64,000 nt of DNA. Origin: SIG607 sp045648445 (GTDB taxonomy: Bacteria > Bacillota > Clostridia > Oscillospirales > Acutalibacteraceae). The stretch lies in contig JAZRNY010000033.1 in assembly GCA_045648445.1 (NCBI GenBank), forward strand, positions 11,897 to 75,896, read 5' to 3'. Of this stretch, positions 17,424 through 25,314 are shown piece after piece. The notes beneath the pieces were generated by a model that saw only the letters and a list, made by a program, of their open reading frames with translations, was not told where the DNA came from and ran no database searches. How positions within the stretch are numbered: the stretch's first letter is position 1; every line of letters begins with the position of its first letter. The position numbers were made by a program, and so were the translations under genes.

Positions 17424-17460
17424 AAAACCGTTCGAAAGTTATGCTTTCGAACGGTTTTTG
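17424..17460. terminator. Bidirectional terminator between rhaB and pgm
   Basis: Arms AAACCGTTCGAAAG (17425-17438) and CTTTCGAACGGTTT (17444-17457) with A- and T-runs at each side; serves the convergent genes rhaB and pgm. Confidence 0.9.
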
Positions 17461-17462
17461 TT

Positions 17463-19166
17463 TTATATGAATTCTTTTGTTAGATTTTCAAGATTGGTGA
17501 GTTTTTCTTCACAACCCTCGGCAGTTTTTGCTACGGAGTTAAGATAAAATTTGATTTTTGGTTCAGTGCCCGAAGGACGTACGAGGAATGAAGAACCGTC
17601 TTGGCTGTAAAAACCTAAAACATTAGATTTTGGCAACTTGATTTCAATTTGGGTGTTATTGCTTACGTCTTTAGAAATTGATGCTGAGTAGTCGTTAATT
17701 TTAACAACATTAGAACCAAGAATTTCTTTTGGTGGGTTGGTACGAAGATTTTCCATAATTGAAGCAATTTTTTTCATACCTGTTTCGCCTTCGAAGGTGT
17801 AATTCTTTTGTGAACAGTAATAATAGCCGTGCTTGTTATAAATATTATTAAGAACGTCAATTAAGGTTTTTCCTTCACGTTTGTAGTAAGCAACCATTTC
17901 ACAAATAAGCATTGAGGCAACAACTGCGTCTTTATCACGCACGTAACTGCCGGCAAGATAACCGTAACTTTCTTCAAAGCCGAAAATATAGCGGTTTTCT
18001 TCACCTGATTTTTCTAAAATTCCGATTTGTTCGCCGATAAACTTAAATCCGGTAAGAACATCTCGTAATTCGCAATCGTGCTCCTTGGCGATTTTTTGGC
18101 AAAGTTCGGTAGTGACAATTGTTTTAACTGCTATCGGATTTTTTGGTAAAGTACCGTTTGCTTTTCTGCGTAATAGAACGTATTCAAACAAAAGTGCGCC
18201 AACGTCATTACCTGTCATTAACTTAAATTCGCCATTGTGTTTAACGGCAATACCAACTCTATCGCAATCGGGGTCGGTTGCTAAAAGTAAATCGGGATTT
18301 ACTTTGTCTGCAAGGCTTAGCGCTAATTCAAATGCCTGTTTGATTTCAGGGTTCGGATATGGCGCGGTAGGGAAGTTACCGTTAGGTAATTCTTGTTCGG
18401 GAACAACCGTTACATTTTTTATGCCTATTCTGTCAAGAATTGCTCTTACCGGCTTATTTCCGCTTCCGTGAAGGGGAGTATAAATTACATTAAGACCTGA
18501 TAAGTCAATATCAGAAGAAACAGAACATTTTTGAACTTCATCAAGATAACTTTCGATAGCGCTTTGTTCAATATATTCGATTTTACCATCTTTTACTGCG
18601 TCTTCGAAATTAATAGATTTAACACCGTCAAAAATATCAACAGTGTTCATAATAGAAAGCACGTAATTACTTGCTTCAAGGTTAAGTTGGCACCCGTCAC
18701 TACCGTATGCTTTATATCCGTTATACTTTGCGGGATTATGACTTGCAGTGATAACTACACCTGCATCACAACCGAAATATCTAACAGCGTATGATAGCAT
18801 AGGAGTTGGCATTAATTCTTTATAAATATAAACTTTAATGCCGTTAGCGGCAAGAATTTCTGCTGTAGTACGTGCAAAAACGTCAGATTTAATTCTACTG
18901 TCATAAGCAATAGCAACACTTCCGTTTTTGTTAACTGAATTAACGTATTGAGCAAGACCTTGCGTTGCTTTGCCGACTGTATATACGTTCATTCGGTTGG
19001 TACCTGCACCGATTTCACCGCGAAGTCCGCCGGTACCAAATTCAAGGTCTTTATAAAAACGGTCAGATATAGCTTCTTCATTGTCGCTGATACTTTTGAG
19101 CTCATTGATTAAATCAGCGTCTTTTATTGCTTTTTCTAACCATAAGTTGTATTTTTCTTTAATCAT
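17463..19166 (-). CDS. Phosphoglucomutase/phosphomannomutase
   Basis: 567 residues, the long PgcA-type alpha-D-phosphohexomutase. It interconverts glucose 1- and 6-phosphate (and possibly mannose phosphates), linking catabolism to cell-wall and exopolysaccharide precursors. Domain markers in order: FGTGGLRGEIGAGTNRMN, the active-site serine loop VVITASHNPAKYNGYK, metal loop LLATDPDCDRVGIAV, sugar-specificity loop FGFEESYGYL, and phosphate-binding RPSGTEPKIKFYL at the C-terminus. ATG 19166 with AGGTGAT upstream is preferred over the in-frame ATG 33 bases earlier. Monocistronic. Confidence 0.95.
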   Translation of the reverse strand: MIKEKYNLWLEKAIKDADLINELKSISDNEEAISDRFYKDLEFGTGGLRGEIGAGTNRMNVYTVGKATQGLAQYVNSVNKNGSVAIAYDSRIKSDVFARTTAEILAANGIKVYIYKELMPTPMLSYAVRYFGCDAGVVITASHNPAKYNGYKAYGSDGCQLNLEASNYVLSIMNTVDIFDGVKSINFEDAVKDGKIEYIEQSAIESYLDEVQKCSVSSDIDLSGLNVIYTPLHGSGNKPVRAILDRIGIKNVTVVPEQELPNGNFPTAPYPNPEIKQAFELALSLADKVNPDLLLATDPDCDRVGIAVKHNGEFKLMTGNDVGALLFEYVLLRRKANGTLPKNPIAVKTIVTTELCQKIAKEHDCELRDVLTGFKFIGEQIGILEKSGEENRYIFGFEESYGYLAGSYVRDKDAVVASMLICEMVAYYKREGKTLIDVLNNIYNKHGYYYCSQKNYTFEGETGMKKIASIMENLRTNPPKEILGSNVVKINDYSASISKDVSNNTQIEIKLPKSNVLGFYSQDGSSFLVRPSGTEPKIKFYLNSVAKTAEGCEEKLTNLENLTKEFI

Positions 19167-19303
19167 TGGGATCACCTTTCGAAAACTATATAATTTCACA
19201 ATATATTATAATACATTTATTTCCTTGCTATGTCAATAGAACAAAGAGGTAAATAATTAAAAAAATACATAACATTGCAATAAATTATTATACATTATTA
19301 CTA

Positions 19304-19332
19304 TTGACAAAAATATACACTTATGATACAAT
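19304..19332 (+). promoter_or_regulatory. Promoter of the dapA-lysA operon
   Basis: Consensus-like TTGACA (19304-19309), 17-base spacer, TACAAT (19327-19332), just before the lysine riboswitch. Confidence 0.85.
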
Positions 19333-19345
19333 GTCCAAAGTAAAA

Positions 19346-19507
19346 GATAGAGGCGCGGTTAGTTATAAGTAACCTCACGTTTAACGCCCGACAGGGAAAT
19401 ATGTGTTGCGAAAGGAGCGGCCGCCGAAGATGTTCTCCGGTAGGGGATATTCTGGTAAAACGGAATAATATTCGTTTTACTGTCGCAGTTATCTGCGGAG
19501 TGCTATC
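19346..19507 (+). promoter_or_regulatory. Lysine riboswitch (L-box)
   Basis: The leader of dapA-lysA carries lysine-riboswitch landmarks: opening P1 strand plus GATAGAGGCGCG (from 19346), the internal GCCGCCGAAG block (about 19420), a CTGG near 19452 and the closing CGGAGTGCTATC (19496-19507). P1 pairs GATAG (19346-19350) with CTATC (19503-19507). The same CTATC region is complementary to GATAGC (19549-19554) in the terminator stem, giving the classic switch: lysine bound, P1 forms, terminator forms, expression off. Family identification is by eye; a covariance-model scan would settle it. Confidence 0.88.
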
Positions 19508-19548
19508 GAAACAGGAAATTAACGTCATAGTTTGACTTGCCTGATTTT

Positions 19549-19576
19549 GATAGCCGATTTGTCGGCTATTTTTTAT
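19549..19576 (+). terminator. Riboswitch-controlled terminator before dapA
   Basis: Arms ATAGCCGA (19550-19557) and TCGGCTAT (19562-19569) followed by six T. Its 5' arm can pair instead with the 3' strand of riboswitch P1, which would act as antiterminator. Confidence 0.85.
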
Positions 19577-19604
19577 TGTACGAAATATTTTGGAGGCAAT
19601 TAAA

Positions 19605-20495
19605 ATGAAAAAAACAGTTTTTACAGGTATTGGTACTGCGCTTGTTACTCCTTTGAATGCTAACGGAATTGATTACGATGCTTTTGGAAAACTTATCGAT
19701 TGGCAGATTGAAGAAGGCATCAATTCTTTGGTAGTGTGCGGTACAACAGGTGAAGGTTCAACCCTTACTGATGAAGAACATAGAGCAGCAATAGACTTTG
19801 CAGTTAAAAGAACTGCAGGTAGAGTTCCTGTTATAGCAGGTACAGGTTCAAACGATACAGCATACGCTTTGGAACTTACAAAACATGCTTGTGATTGCGG
19901 TGTAGACGGCGTTCTTGTTGTAACTCCTTATTATAATAAGGCTACTCAAAAAGGCCTTGTGAATATGTTTAGCGATATTGCAGACGTTTCAAATGCACCC
20001 GTAATTCTTTACAACGTTCCTTCAAGAACCGGTTGTAATATTGAACCTAAAACAGCCGCTATTCTTGCAGATCATCCTAATATAGTTGGTATCAAGGAAG
20101 CATCGGGTAATATTTCTCAGATTGCGGAAACAATACATCTTGTTGGCGATAAAATGGACGTGTATTCGGGTAACGATGACCAAATAGTTCCTATTCTTGC
20201 TTTGGGTGGTAAAGGTTGTATATCGGTTCTATCTAACCCCTTACCAAAGAAGACAGTAGAAATTTGCGATAGATTTTTTGCCGGCGATATTCAGGGCGCC
20301 GCAAAATTACAACTTGAACTTCTTCCTTTAATTAACGCATTGTTTAGTGAAGTTAATCCTATTCCCGTTAAATCTGCTATGGCTGCAATGGGTTATTGTG
20401 ACGAATTTTTACGTTCTCCTCTTACCGTTATGGAAGATAACCATCGTGCAGTTCTTTTTGAAGAAATGAAGAAGCAGGGTATTGTTATTAAATAA
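19605..20495 (+). CDS. dapA: 4-hydroxy-tetrahydrodipicolinate synthase (first copy)
   Basis: 296 residues. It condenses pyruvate with aspartate semialdehyde, the first committed step to diaminopimelate and lysine. Schiff-base Lys is in VGIKEASGN, the active-site Tyr and Arg in LYNVPSRTG, and the phosphate-like loop in CGTTGEGSTLT. ATG 19605 has GGAGG at 19591-19595; an in-frame TTG at 19590 is discounted. Controlled by the lysine riboswitch upstream and followed by lysA. A second dapA lies at 50640-51530 beside dapB. DapA also supplies dipicolinate for spores. Confidence 0.96.
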   Translation: MKKTVFTGIGTALVTPLNANGIDYDAFGKLIDWQIEEGINSLVVCGTTGEGSTLTDEEHRAAIDFAVKRTAGRVPVIAGTGSNDTAYALELTKHACDCGVDGVLVVTPYYNKATQKGLVNMFSDIADVSNAPVILYNVPSRTGCNIEPKTAAILADHPNIVGIKEASGNISQIAETIHLVGDKMDVYSGNDDQIVPILALGGKGCISVLSNPLPKKTVEICDRFFAGDIQGAAKLQLELLPLINALFSEVNPIPVKSAMAAMGYCDEFLRSPLTVMEDNHRAVLFEEMKKQGIVIK

Positions 20496-20508
20496 TAGAG
20501 GTTATTTT

Positions 20509-21804
20509 ATGCTTAGTTATAATATTACTGTGGGTGAAAACGGTAACCTTATGTTTGCAGGTTATAATACCGTTGAACTTGCAAAAAAATACGGCACTCC
20601 TCTTTATCTTATGGATGAAACAATGATAAGAGAGCGTATGCGTATATATAAAAAAGCCTTGGCTGATTTTTTCCCTGAAGGTTCTGTTCCTGAATATGCA
20701 AGTAAAGCATTTTCTTGTAAACGCATATATGAGATAGCCGCTGAAGAGGGAATTAATGTAGACGTTGTTTCACCGGGAGAAATTTATACCGCATATAAAG
20801 CGGGATTTCCAATGGATAGATGTTTCTTTCATTCGAATAATAAAACGGACGCTGATATAGAATTTGCTATTAATCACGGTGTTGGCTGTTTTGTTGTTGA
20901 TAATACCGACGAACTTATAGCGATAGATAATTTTGCTCAACATCAGGGGATTAAACAACGCGTGATACTAAGGGTTACTCCAGGTATTGACCCACATACT
21001 CATAAAAAGATTTCTACCGGGTCTGAAGAATCGAAGTTCGGTATGTCTATTAAAACCGGCGATGCAAAAAATGCAATTGGTATTGCGTTAAATCTTGATA
21101 ATATTTGTCTTGAAGGTCTGCATTGTCACATCGGTTCTCAGATTTTTGAATCCGAACCTTTTGTAACTGCAGCACAAATTATGACTGAATTTATGGTGCA
21201 AATTAAGGATGAATATTCTTTTTTGATAAAGACGTTGAATCTTGGCGGCGGATTTGGTGTAAAATACGTCGAAAACGACCCTGAAATTGATTATTACGAA
21301 AGAATAAGAGAAGTTGCTGATAAAGTCAAAAACATTTGTGAGGCCAAAAAATTCCCAATGCCGAGAATTCTTATGGAACCGGGTAGGAGTTTGGTGGCAG
21401 ATGCAGGTATGACCCTTTATACCGTTGGCGGTGTTAAGGAAGTTAATGGTTATAAAAATTACGTATCTATCGACGGAGGTATGACTGATAATCCAAGATA
21501 TGCGCTATATGGTTCGCAGTACACCGTTTATAATGCTACTAATGCCGATAAGGAACCTGACTACGTTGCTACAATAGCAGGAAGATGTTGTGAATCGGGC
21601 GATTTAATTCAAGAAGATGTTAAAATCGTTAAACCTAAAAGGAATGATATAATAGCGGTAGCAACTACCGGCGCATACAATTATTCTATGGCATCTAATT
21701 ATAACAGAGTTGCTCGTCCTCCTGTAGTTATGCTTAGCGAAAACGGCGACTATTTGGCTGTAAGACGTGAAAATCTTGATGATTTAATTGCATTAGATAT
21801 ATAA
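20509..21804 (+). CDS. lysA: Diaminopimelate decarboxylase
   Basis: 431 residues, PLP-dependent fold III enzyme converting meso-diaminopimelate to lysine. The PLP Lys lies in VPEYASKAFSCK (around residue 60); HCHIGSQIFE, LNLGGGFGVKY, LMEPGRSLVADAG, and the C-terminal RCCESGDLIQED and TTGAYNYSMASNYNR blocks are diagnostic. ATG 20509 with AGAGG upstream is chosen over an earlier in-frame ATG at 20482 that would overlap dapA. Second gene of the riboswitch-controlled operon. Confidence 0.96.
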   Translation: MLSYNITVGENGNLMFAGYNTVELAKKYGTPLYLMDETMIRERMRIYKKALADFFPEGSVPEYASKAFSCKRIYEIAAEEGINVDVVSPGEIYTAYKAGFPMDRCFFHSNNKTDADIEFAINHGVGCFVVDNTDELIAIDNFAQHQGIKQRVILRVTPGIDPHTHKKISTGSEESKFGMSIKTGDAKNAIGIALNLDNICLEGLHCHIGSQIFESEPFVTAAQIMTEFMVQIKDEYSFLIKTLNLGGGFGVKYVENDPEIDYYERIREVADKVKNICEAKKFPMPRILMEPGRSLVADAGMTLYTVGGVKEVNGYKNYVSIDGGMTDNPRYALYGSQYTVYNATNADKEPDYVATIAGRCCESGDLIQEDVKIVKPKRNDIIAVATTGAYNYSMASNYNRVARPPVVMLSENGDYLAVRRENLDDLIALDI

Positions 21805-21807
21805 AAA

Positions 21808-21840
21808 TAAATCCGATAGGATATCCTATCGGATTTTTAT
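21808..21840. terminator. Terminator after lysA
   Basis: Perfect 26-base palindrome (21810-21835, core GGATATCC) flanked by A- and T-runs; can serve both lysA and the convergent PurF-like gene. Confidence 0.85.
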
Positions 21841-21842
21841 TT

Positions 21843-23252
21843 TTATTCTTTACCGTTCCAACAGTAAGTACAAAGCTTATCATTATCTAAATCAATAGCG
21901 TCAAGCATATCGTCAAGTCGTTGGTACTGTAGGGAAGTGAAATGTAATTTTTTACAAATAGAGTCAACCATATCATTGTATTTTTTGCTATCGGGATTTG
22001 CATATTCGTCAAGCATTTCCTGAGTAAAATCGGTAGTGCCTTCAAGTTCGCTTATAGTTTTTCTTGTGATAAGTTCCATTTGAGAACCGGAACGAGAAAA
22101 ACCAAGATATTTACAACTATATAAAATCGGGGGACAGGCAGGACGAATGTGAACTTCTTTAGCACCGCTTTCATAAAGAAAATCGGTGGTTTCGCGCATT
22201 TGTGTTCCTCTCACAATAGAGTCGTCAATCAGCAAAAGACTTTTACCGTCAATAAGATCGTGAATCGGAATTAGTTTCATTTTTGCGATTAAATTACGTT
22301 TGCTCTGATGTGTAGGGGTAAATGAACGAGGCCAAGTGGGAGTGTATTTAACAAAAGGACGCGCATAGTGAACTCCAGATTCATTGGCGTATCCAATTGC
22401 ATGAGCAACACCTGAGTCCGGAACGCCTGCTACCAAATCGGGTTTTATATTATCTCTGCGAGCAAGTGATTGACCGCATTTATAACGCATATTTTCCACG
22501 TTAATGCCTTCGTAACTTGATGCGGGGTAACCGTAATATACCCAAAGAAAAGTGCAAATTTTCATATCGTTTTGCGGCGAAACTAATGTTTTAACGCCGC
22601 TATGGTCCATTACTGTTATTTCACCGGGGCCAAGTTGTTTATAATCAGTGTAGCCTAAATTTAAGTAAGCAAAACTTTCAAAACTATAACAATAGCCGTC
22701 AGATTTTTTACCAATTGAAATGGGTGTTCTGCCAAATTTATCACGGGCAGCATAAATTCCTTTTGGAGTTAATGCAAGAATGCTGATTGAACCGTCGACT
22801 ACTTCCTGCGCATACTTAATACCTTCAACAAAATTATCTTTTTGATTGATTAAAGATGCGATTAATTCGGTAGGATTAACTTCGCCGTTGTTCATTTCAA
22901 AGAAGTGCGCGTTTGTATTTGTTACCATATTTGCTAGTTCTTCGGCATTATTTATTTTGCCTACGGTAGTAATTGCAAAGGATCCGTGGTGGGAACGGAT
23001 AAGTATAGGCTGTGCTTCGTAATCTGAAATACAGGCAATACCCATATTTCCTTTCATTGAAGTTGCTTCATCAGAAAATTTTGTTCTGAATGGTGCGTTT
23101 TCAATATTGTGAATAGATTTATCAAAACCGCTTTTGGTATTATAAACAGCCATACCGGCACGACGAGTGCCAAGGTGAGAATGATAGTCTACACCATAAA
23201 ATAAATCAAATACACAATCTTCTTTTGATACAACTCCGAAAAAACCGCCCAT
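21843..23252 (-). CDS. PurF-like amidophosphoribosyltransferase homologue without the catalytic Cys
   Basis: 469 residues, PurF length and order: N-terminal Ntn-type glutaminase-like domain (1-230) and C-terminal type I phosphoribosyltransferase domain. The PRPP loop is intact (SLLLIDDSIVRGTQMRETT), as are RPFVKYTPTWPRSF and the cysteine pair in the C-terminal LCTYCWNGKE. The start is MGGFFG instead of MCGI/VFG, so the N-terminal nucleophile Cys is Gly. The other glutaminase landmarks are also absent: where PurF has its GHxRY and HNGNL segments this protein reads GIACISDYEAQP and TTVGKINNAEEL. It may use ammonia or have another role. Start ATG 23252 has GAAAGG upstream. No purine genes are adjacent. 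Confidence 0.85.
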   Translation of the reverse strand: MGGFFGVVSKEDCVFDLFYGVDYHSHLGTRRAGMAVYNTKSGFDKSIHNIENAPFRTKFSDEATSMKGNMGIACISDYEAQPILIRSHHGSFAITTVGKINNAEELANMVTNTNAHFFEMNNGEVNPTELIASLINQKDNFVEGIKYAQEVVDGSISILALTPKGIYAARDKFGRTPISIGKKSDGYCYSFESFAYLNLGYTDYKQLGPGEITVMDHSGVKTLVSPQNDMKICTFLWVYYGYPASSYEGINVENMRYKCGQSLARRDNIKPDLVAGVPDSGVAHAIGYANESGVHYARPFVKYTPTWPRSFTPTHQSKRNLIAKMKLIPIHDLIDGKSLLLIDDSIVRGTQMRETTDFLYESGAKEVHIRPACPPILYSCKYLGFSRSGSQMELITRKTISELEGTTDFTQEMLDEYANPDSKKYNDMVDSICKKLHFTSLQYQRLDDMLDAIDLDNDKLCTYCWNGKE

Positions 23253-23282
23253 AACATAAATCCTTTCAAAAAATATATTTTT

Positions 23283-23321
23283 ATTATAACAAACTTTTTC
23301 TGTTAAATAAAGAAAAAGTTT
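23283..23321 (-). promoter_or_regulatory. Promoter with perfect inverted repeat before the PurF-like gene
   Basis: Minus-strand TATAAT at 23283-23288. Directly upstream, across the spacer and -35 zone, lies a perfect 11-bp inverted repeat AAACTTTTTCT (23291-23301) and AGAAAAAGTTT (23311-23321) with a 9-base spacer: a likely operator. Confidence 0.5.
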
Positions 23322-23395
23322 GATTTTTAGTGTAAAAAAATTAATGCATTTTTATAGTGAATTTTGTATAAAGAGTATATTATATGTATAATAAA

Positions 23396-23425
23396 AAGAC
23401 AGATTGTAAACCAATCTGCCTTTTT
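23396..23425 (-). terminator. Terminator of the first surface module
   Basis: Hairpin AAAGACAGATTG / CAATCTGCCTTT with loop taaac region; T-run on the minus strand, just after the GH16 lipoprotein gene. Confidence 0.8.
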
Positions 23426-23429
23426 GTTA

Positions 23430-25295
23430 TTAATATTGAGCGCCAACAGCGTTGTTGGGGTAGGTGATTTTTGTTTCACCGTCTTTTTGTCTTTCCGGCC
23501 AAGCTGTGATTAACTGAGCACCCATTTCTTCGCTTTGATAAATACGAACGTAGTCAACGAGAAGTTCGCTTAATACCGGATGTTCATCAGTTTTATAGGT
23601 AACACCGTATGTTGCACAACCCATTCTGCAACGCATAATAAAGTAGTTCATAAGACAGTGTACGGATACAGAGTTGTTATCCTCGAACTGATAGTCGAAA
23701 TACTTTTTACCGTCGAATGCAAACTTGTAGCAGGTATCATCCCAATAGTAACTGAATACGTGATAATCTTCGGTAAGGTCTCCGCCGTAATCTTCGCTGT
23801 AATAAAGATTATTATTATTTTTCTTGGTTTGATACATTGCTATACCGCCGATACCGTTGTGACCGTTACCTGCAGCGCCACCGTTTTTGTCGTGCTGATT
23901 CCACCATCTGTGGATAGCGCTACCGTAATGAGTATTTCTACCGTAGTTTTCGAGAATATCAATTTCTGTCATACAGGTACGGTTCTGTCCGCCAAAGCGC
24001 TTGTCGTAATCATCGCCGCTCGTTGTAGAACCATTAACCCAAAGGGAAACAGCGGCAGGAACGTCGGCAAGATTTGCGCGGATTTCCATAATACCGTAGC
24101 GGAAGGTCATGGTCCAATAGGATGAAATCTGTGCGCCAACAAAGTCTTTATCGGTAACTCTTTGAGTAAGCATATGAAGGTTACCGTCACTCTGATAAAT
24201 AAGGTCCTGAAGATTGCTGCCCTTATATAAGCATTCACCATGTACGTTTTGCCAATATCCGGTACCGCCAAGATTGGAATCATATGCTTTAGCTGTAACT
24301 TCGTTACGGTAATCGCCCCATTTATTAAGGTCGGTTACGGTGCCTTCAAATTCATCATTCCAGTTAAGAGTGTAAGCACCCTTAGCGGTAGCATCGTATT
24401 TGCCGTTTATGGTATGCCCGTCAGACCAGTTGAAAGTAACGCCTGTATCAATTGATTTTTGGATTTCATTATAAAGGTATTCAAGACCTGCTCTTGTAGC
24501 TAAATCACTACCACCCTTAACAACGAGCTTTGTTCCAACTACTTTAATAATAAAGTTGTCGCCTTCAACGCTTACACCTTGAGATTCGGGACGACTGGTG
24601 TCGCCTGCAAGAATTTCGTATTTTGTTTCTTCCTTAAAGTCGTGGTAAAGTGTCATAGGATAGTTATTATTACTGTAAAGAGTAACAATATCCTCAGCAA
24701 TAATACCTGCAAGGTAAATGAAGTGGCGTGGAATAACCATATTAAAGGTACCAAGATCAACTCCGTTTACAGCATTACCGAGAGTGCTTGCGGGACATTC
24801 GTAAAGGAATTCATACTTTGATTTAAGGGTTGCCCATGTTTCAAAAGATTGACAGAAGGTTTGTGCAAACCATTCACAAGCATTTAAAAGAACGGTGTCG
24901 CTAACTGCTTGAATACAAATTTTATCATTAATAACCGTTACAATAAAGTCTTTGAGATTGTTTTTACGATTATTAACAAGTTTATTATAGGCAATAGTTG
25001 ATTCTTCTCGATTGGTATGACCGATAAGGATTTCGTAGTTGTTATCGTAATCTTCGATAGCGTCGTCCTTAGCCATAGTTATCTGAACACCTAAATTTTC
25101 TTTAAGCGCGCTTCTGATTGTTCTGGCAGCATCCTGAATTTCAGGTGCTGCTTCAGAATCACCGGTACGAGTGATAGTGTAAATAAATCTGCCATCGTCG
25201 TTTAGCCCTGCGGGTACTGATTTGCCTGCGCAGGCAGAAAGGGCAATAACTAATGCGAATACTAAAACTAATGCTAAAATTCTTTTAATTTTCAT
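23430..25295 (-). CDS. GH16-family glycosidase lipoprotein
   Basis: 621 residues. Lipoprotein signal with lipobox LSAC (Cys22), so anchored on the outer face of the membrane. Residues ~30-170 and ~180-285 are two related alpha/beta units, each with a YEIL(I/A)GxTxRxES motif and a following I-x-V-x-strand and helix pattern; they resemble the small N-terminal domains that precede catalytic barrels in families such as GH20 and GH67 (inference). From ~308 (YTLNWNDEFEG) a GH16 catalytic sandwich follows, with the active-site motif EIDILE (Glu444 nucleophile, Asp446, Glu449 acid/base). GH16 enzymes cut beta-1,3/1,4-glucans or galactans; the exact substrate is open. It lies 19 bases after the giant protein gene and has a full paralogue at 42984-44879. 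Confidence 0.88.
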   Translation of the reverse strand: MKIKRILALVLVFALVIALSACAGKSVPAGLNDDGRFIYTITRTGDSEAAPEIQDAARTIRSALKENLGVQITMAKDDAIEDYDNNYEILIGHTNREESTIAYNKLVNNRKNNLKDFIVTVINDKICIQAVSDTVLLNACEWFAQTFCQSFETWATLKSKYEFLYECPASTLGNAVNGVDLGTFNMVIPRHFIYLAGIIAEDIVTLYSNNNYPMTLYHDFKEETKYEILAGDTSRPESQGVSVEGDNFIIKVVGTKLVVKGGSDLATRAGLEYLYNEIQKSIDTGVTFNWSDGHTINGKYDATAKGAYTLNWNDEFEGTVTDLNKWGDYRNEVTAKAYDSNLGGTGYWQNVHGECLYKGSNLQDLIYQSDGNLHMLTQRVTDKDFVGAQISSYWTMTFRYGIMEIRANLADVPAAVSLWVNGSTTSGDDYDKRFGGQNRTCMTEIDILENYGRNTHYGSAIHRWWNQHDKNGGAAGNGHNGIGGIAMYQTKKNNNNLYYSEDYGGDLTEDYHVFSYYWDDTCYKFAFDGKKYFDYQFEDNNSVSVHCLMNYFIMRCRMGCATYGVTYKTDEHPVLSELLVDYVRIYQSEEMGAQLITAWPERQKDGETKITYPNNAVGAQY

Positions 25296-25314
25296 AATAA
25301 ATTACCGTCCTTTC

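Noticed and set aside
19301..19528. A 75-residue minus-strand frame across the leader of dapA
   Set aside because: It runs antisense through the lysine riboswitch, which accounts for the structure there.
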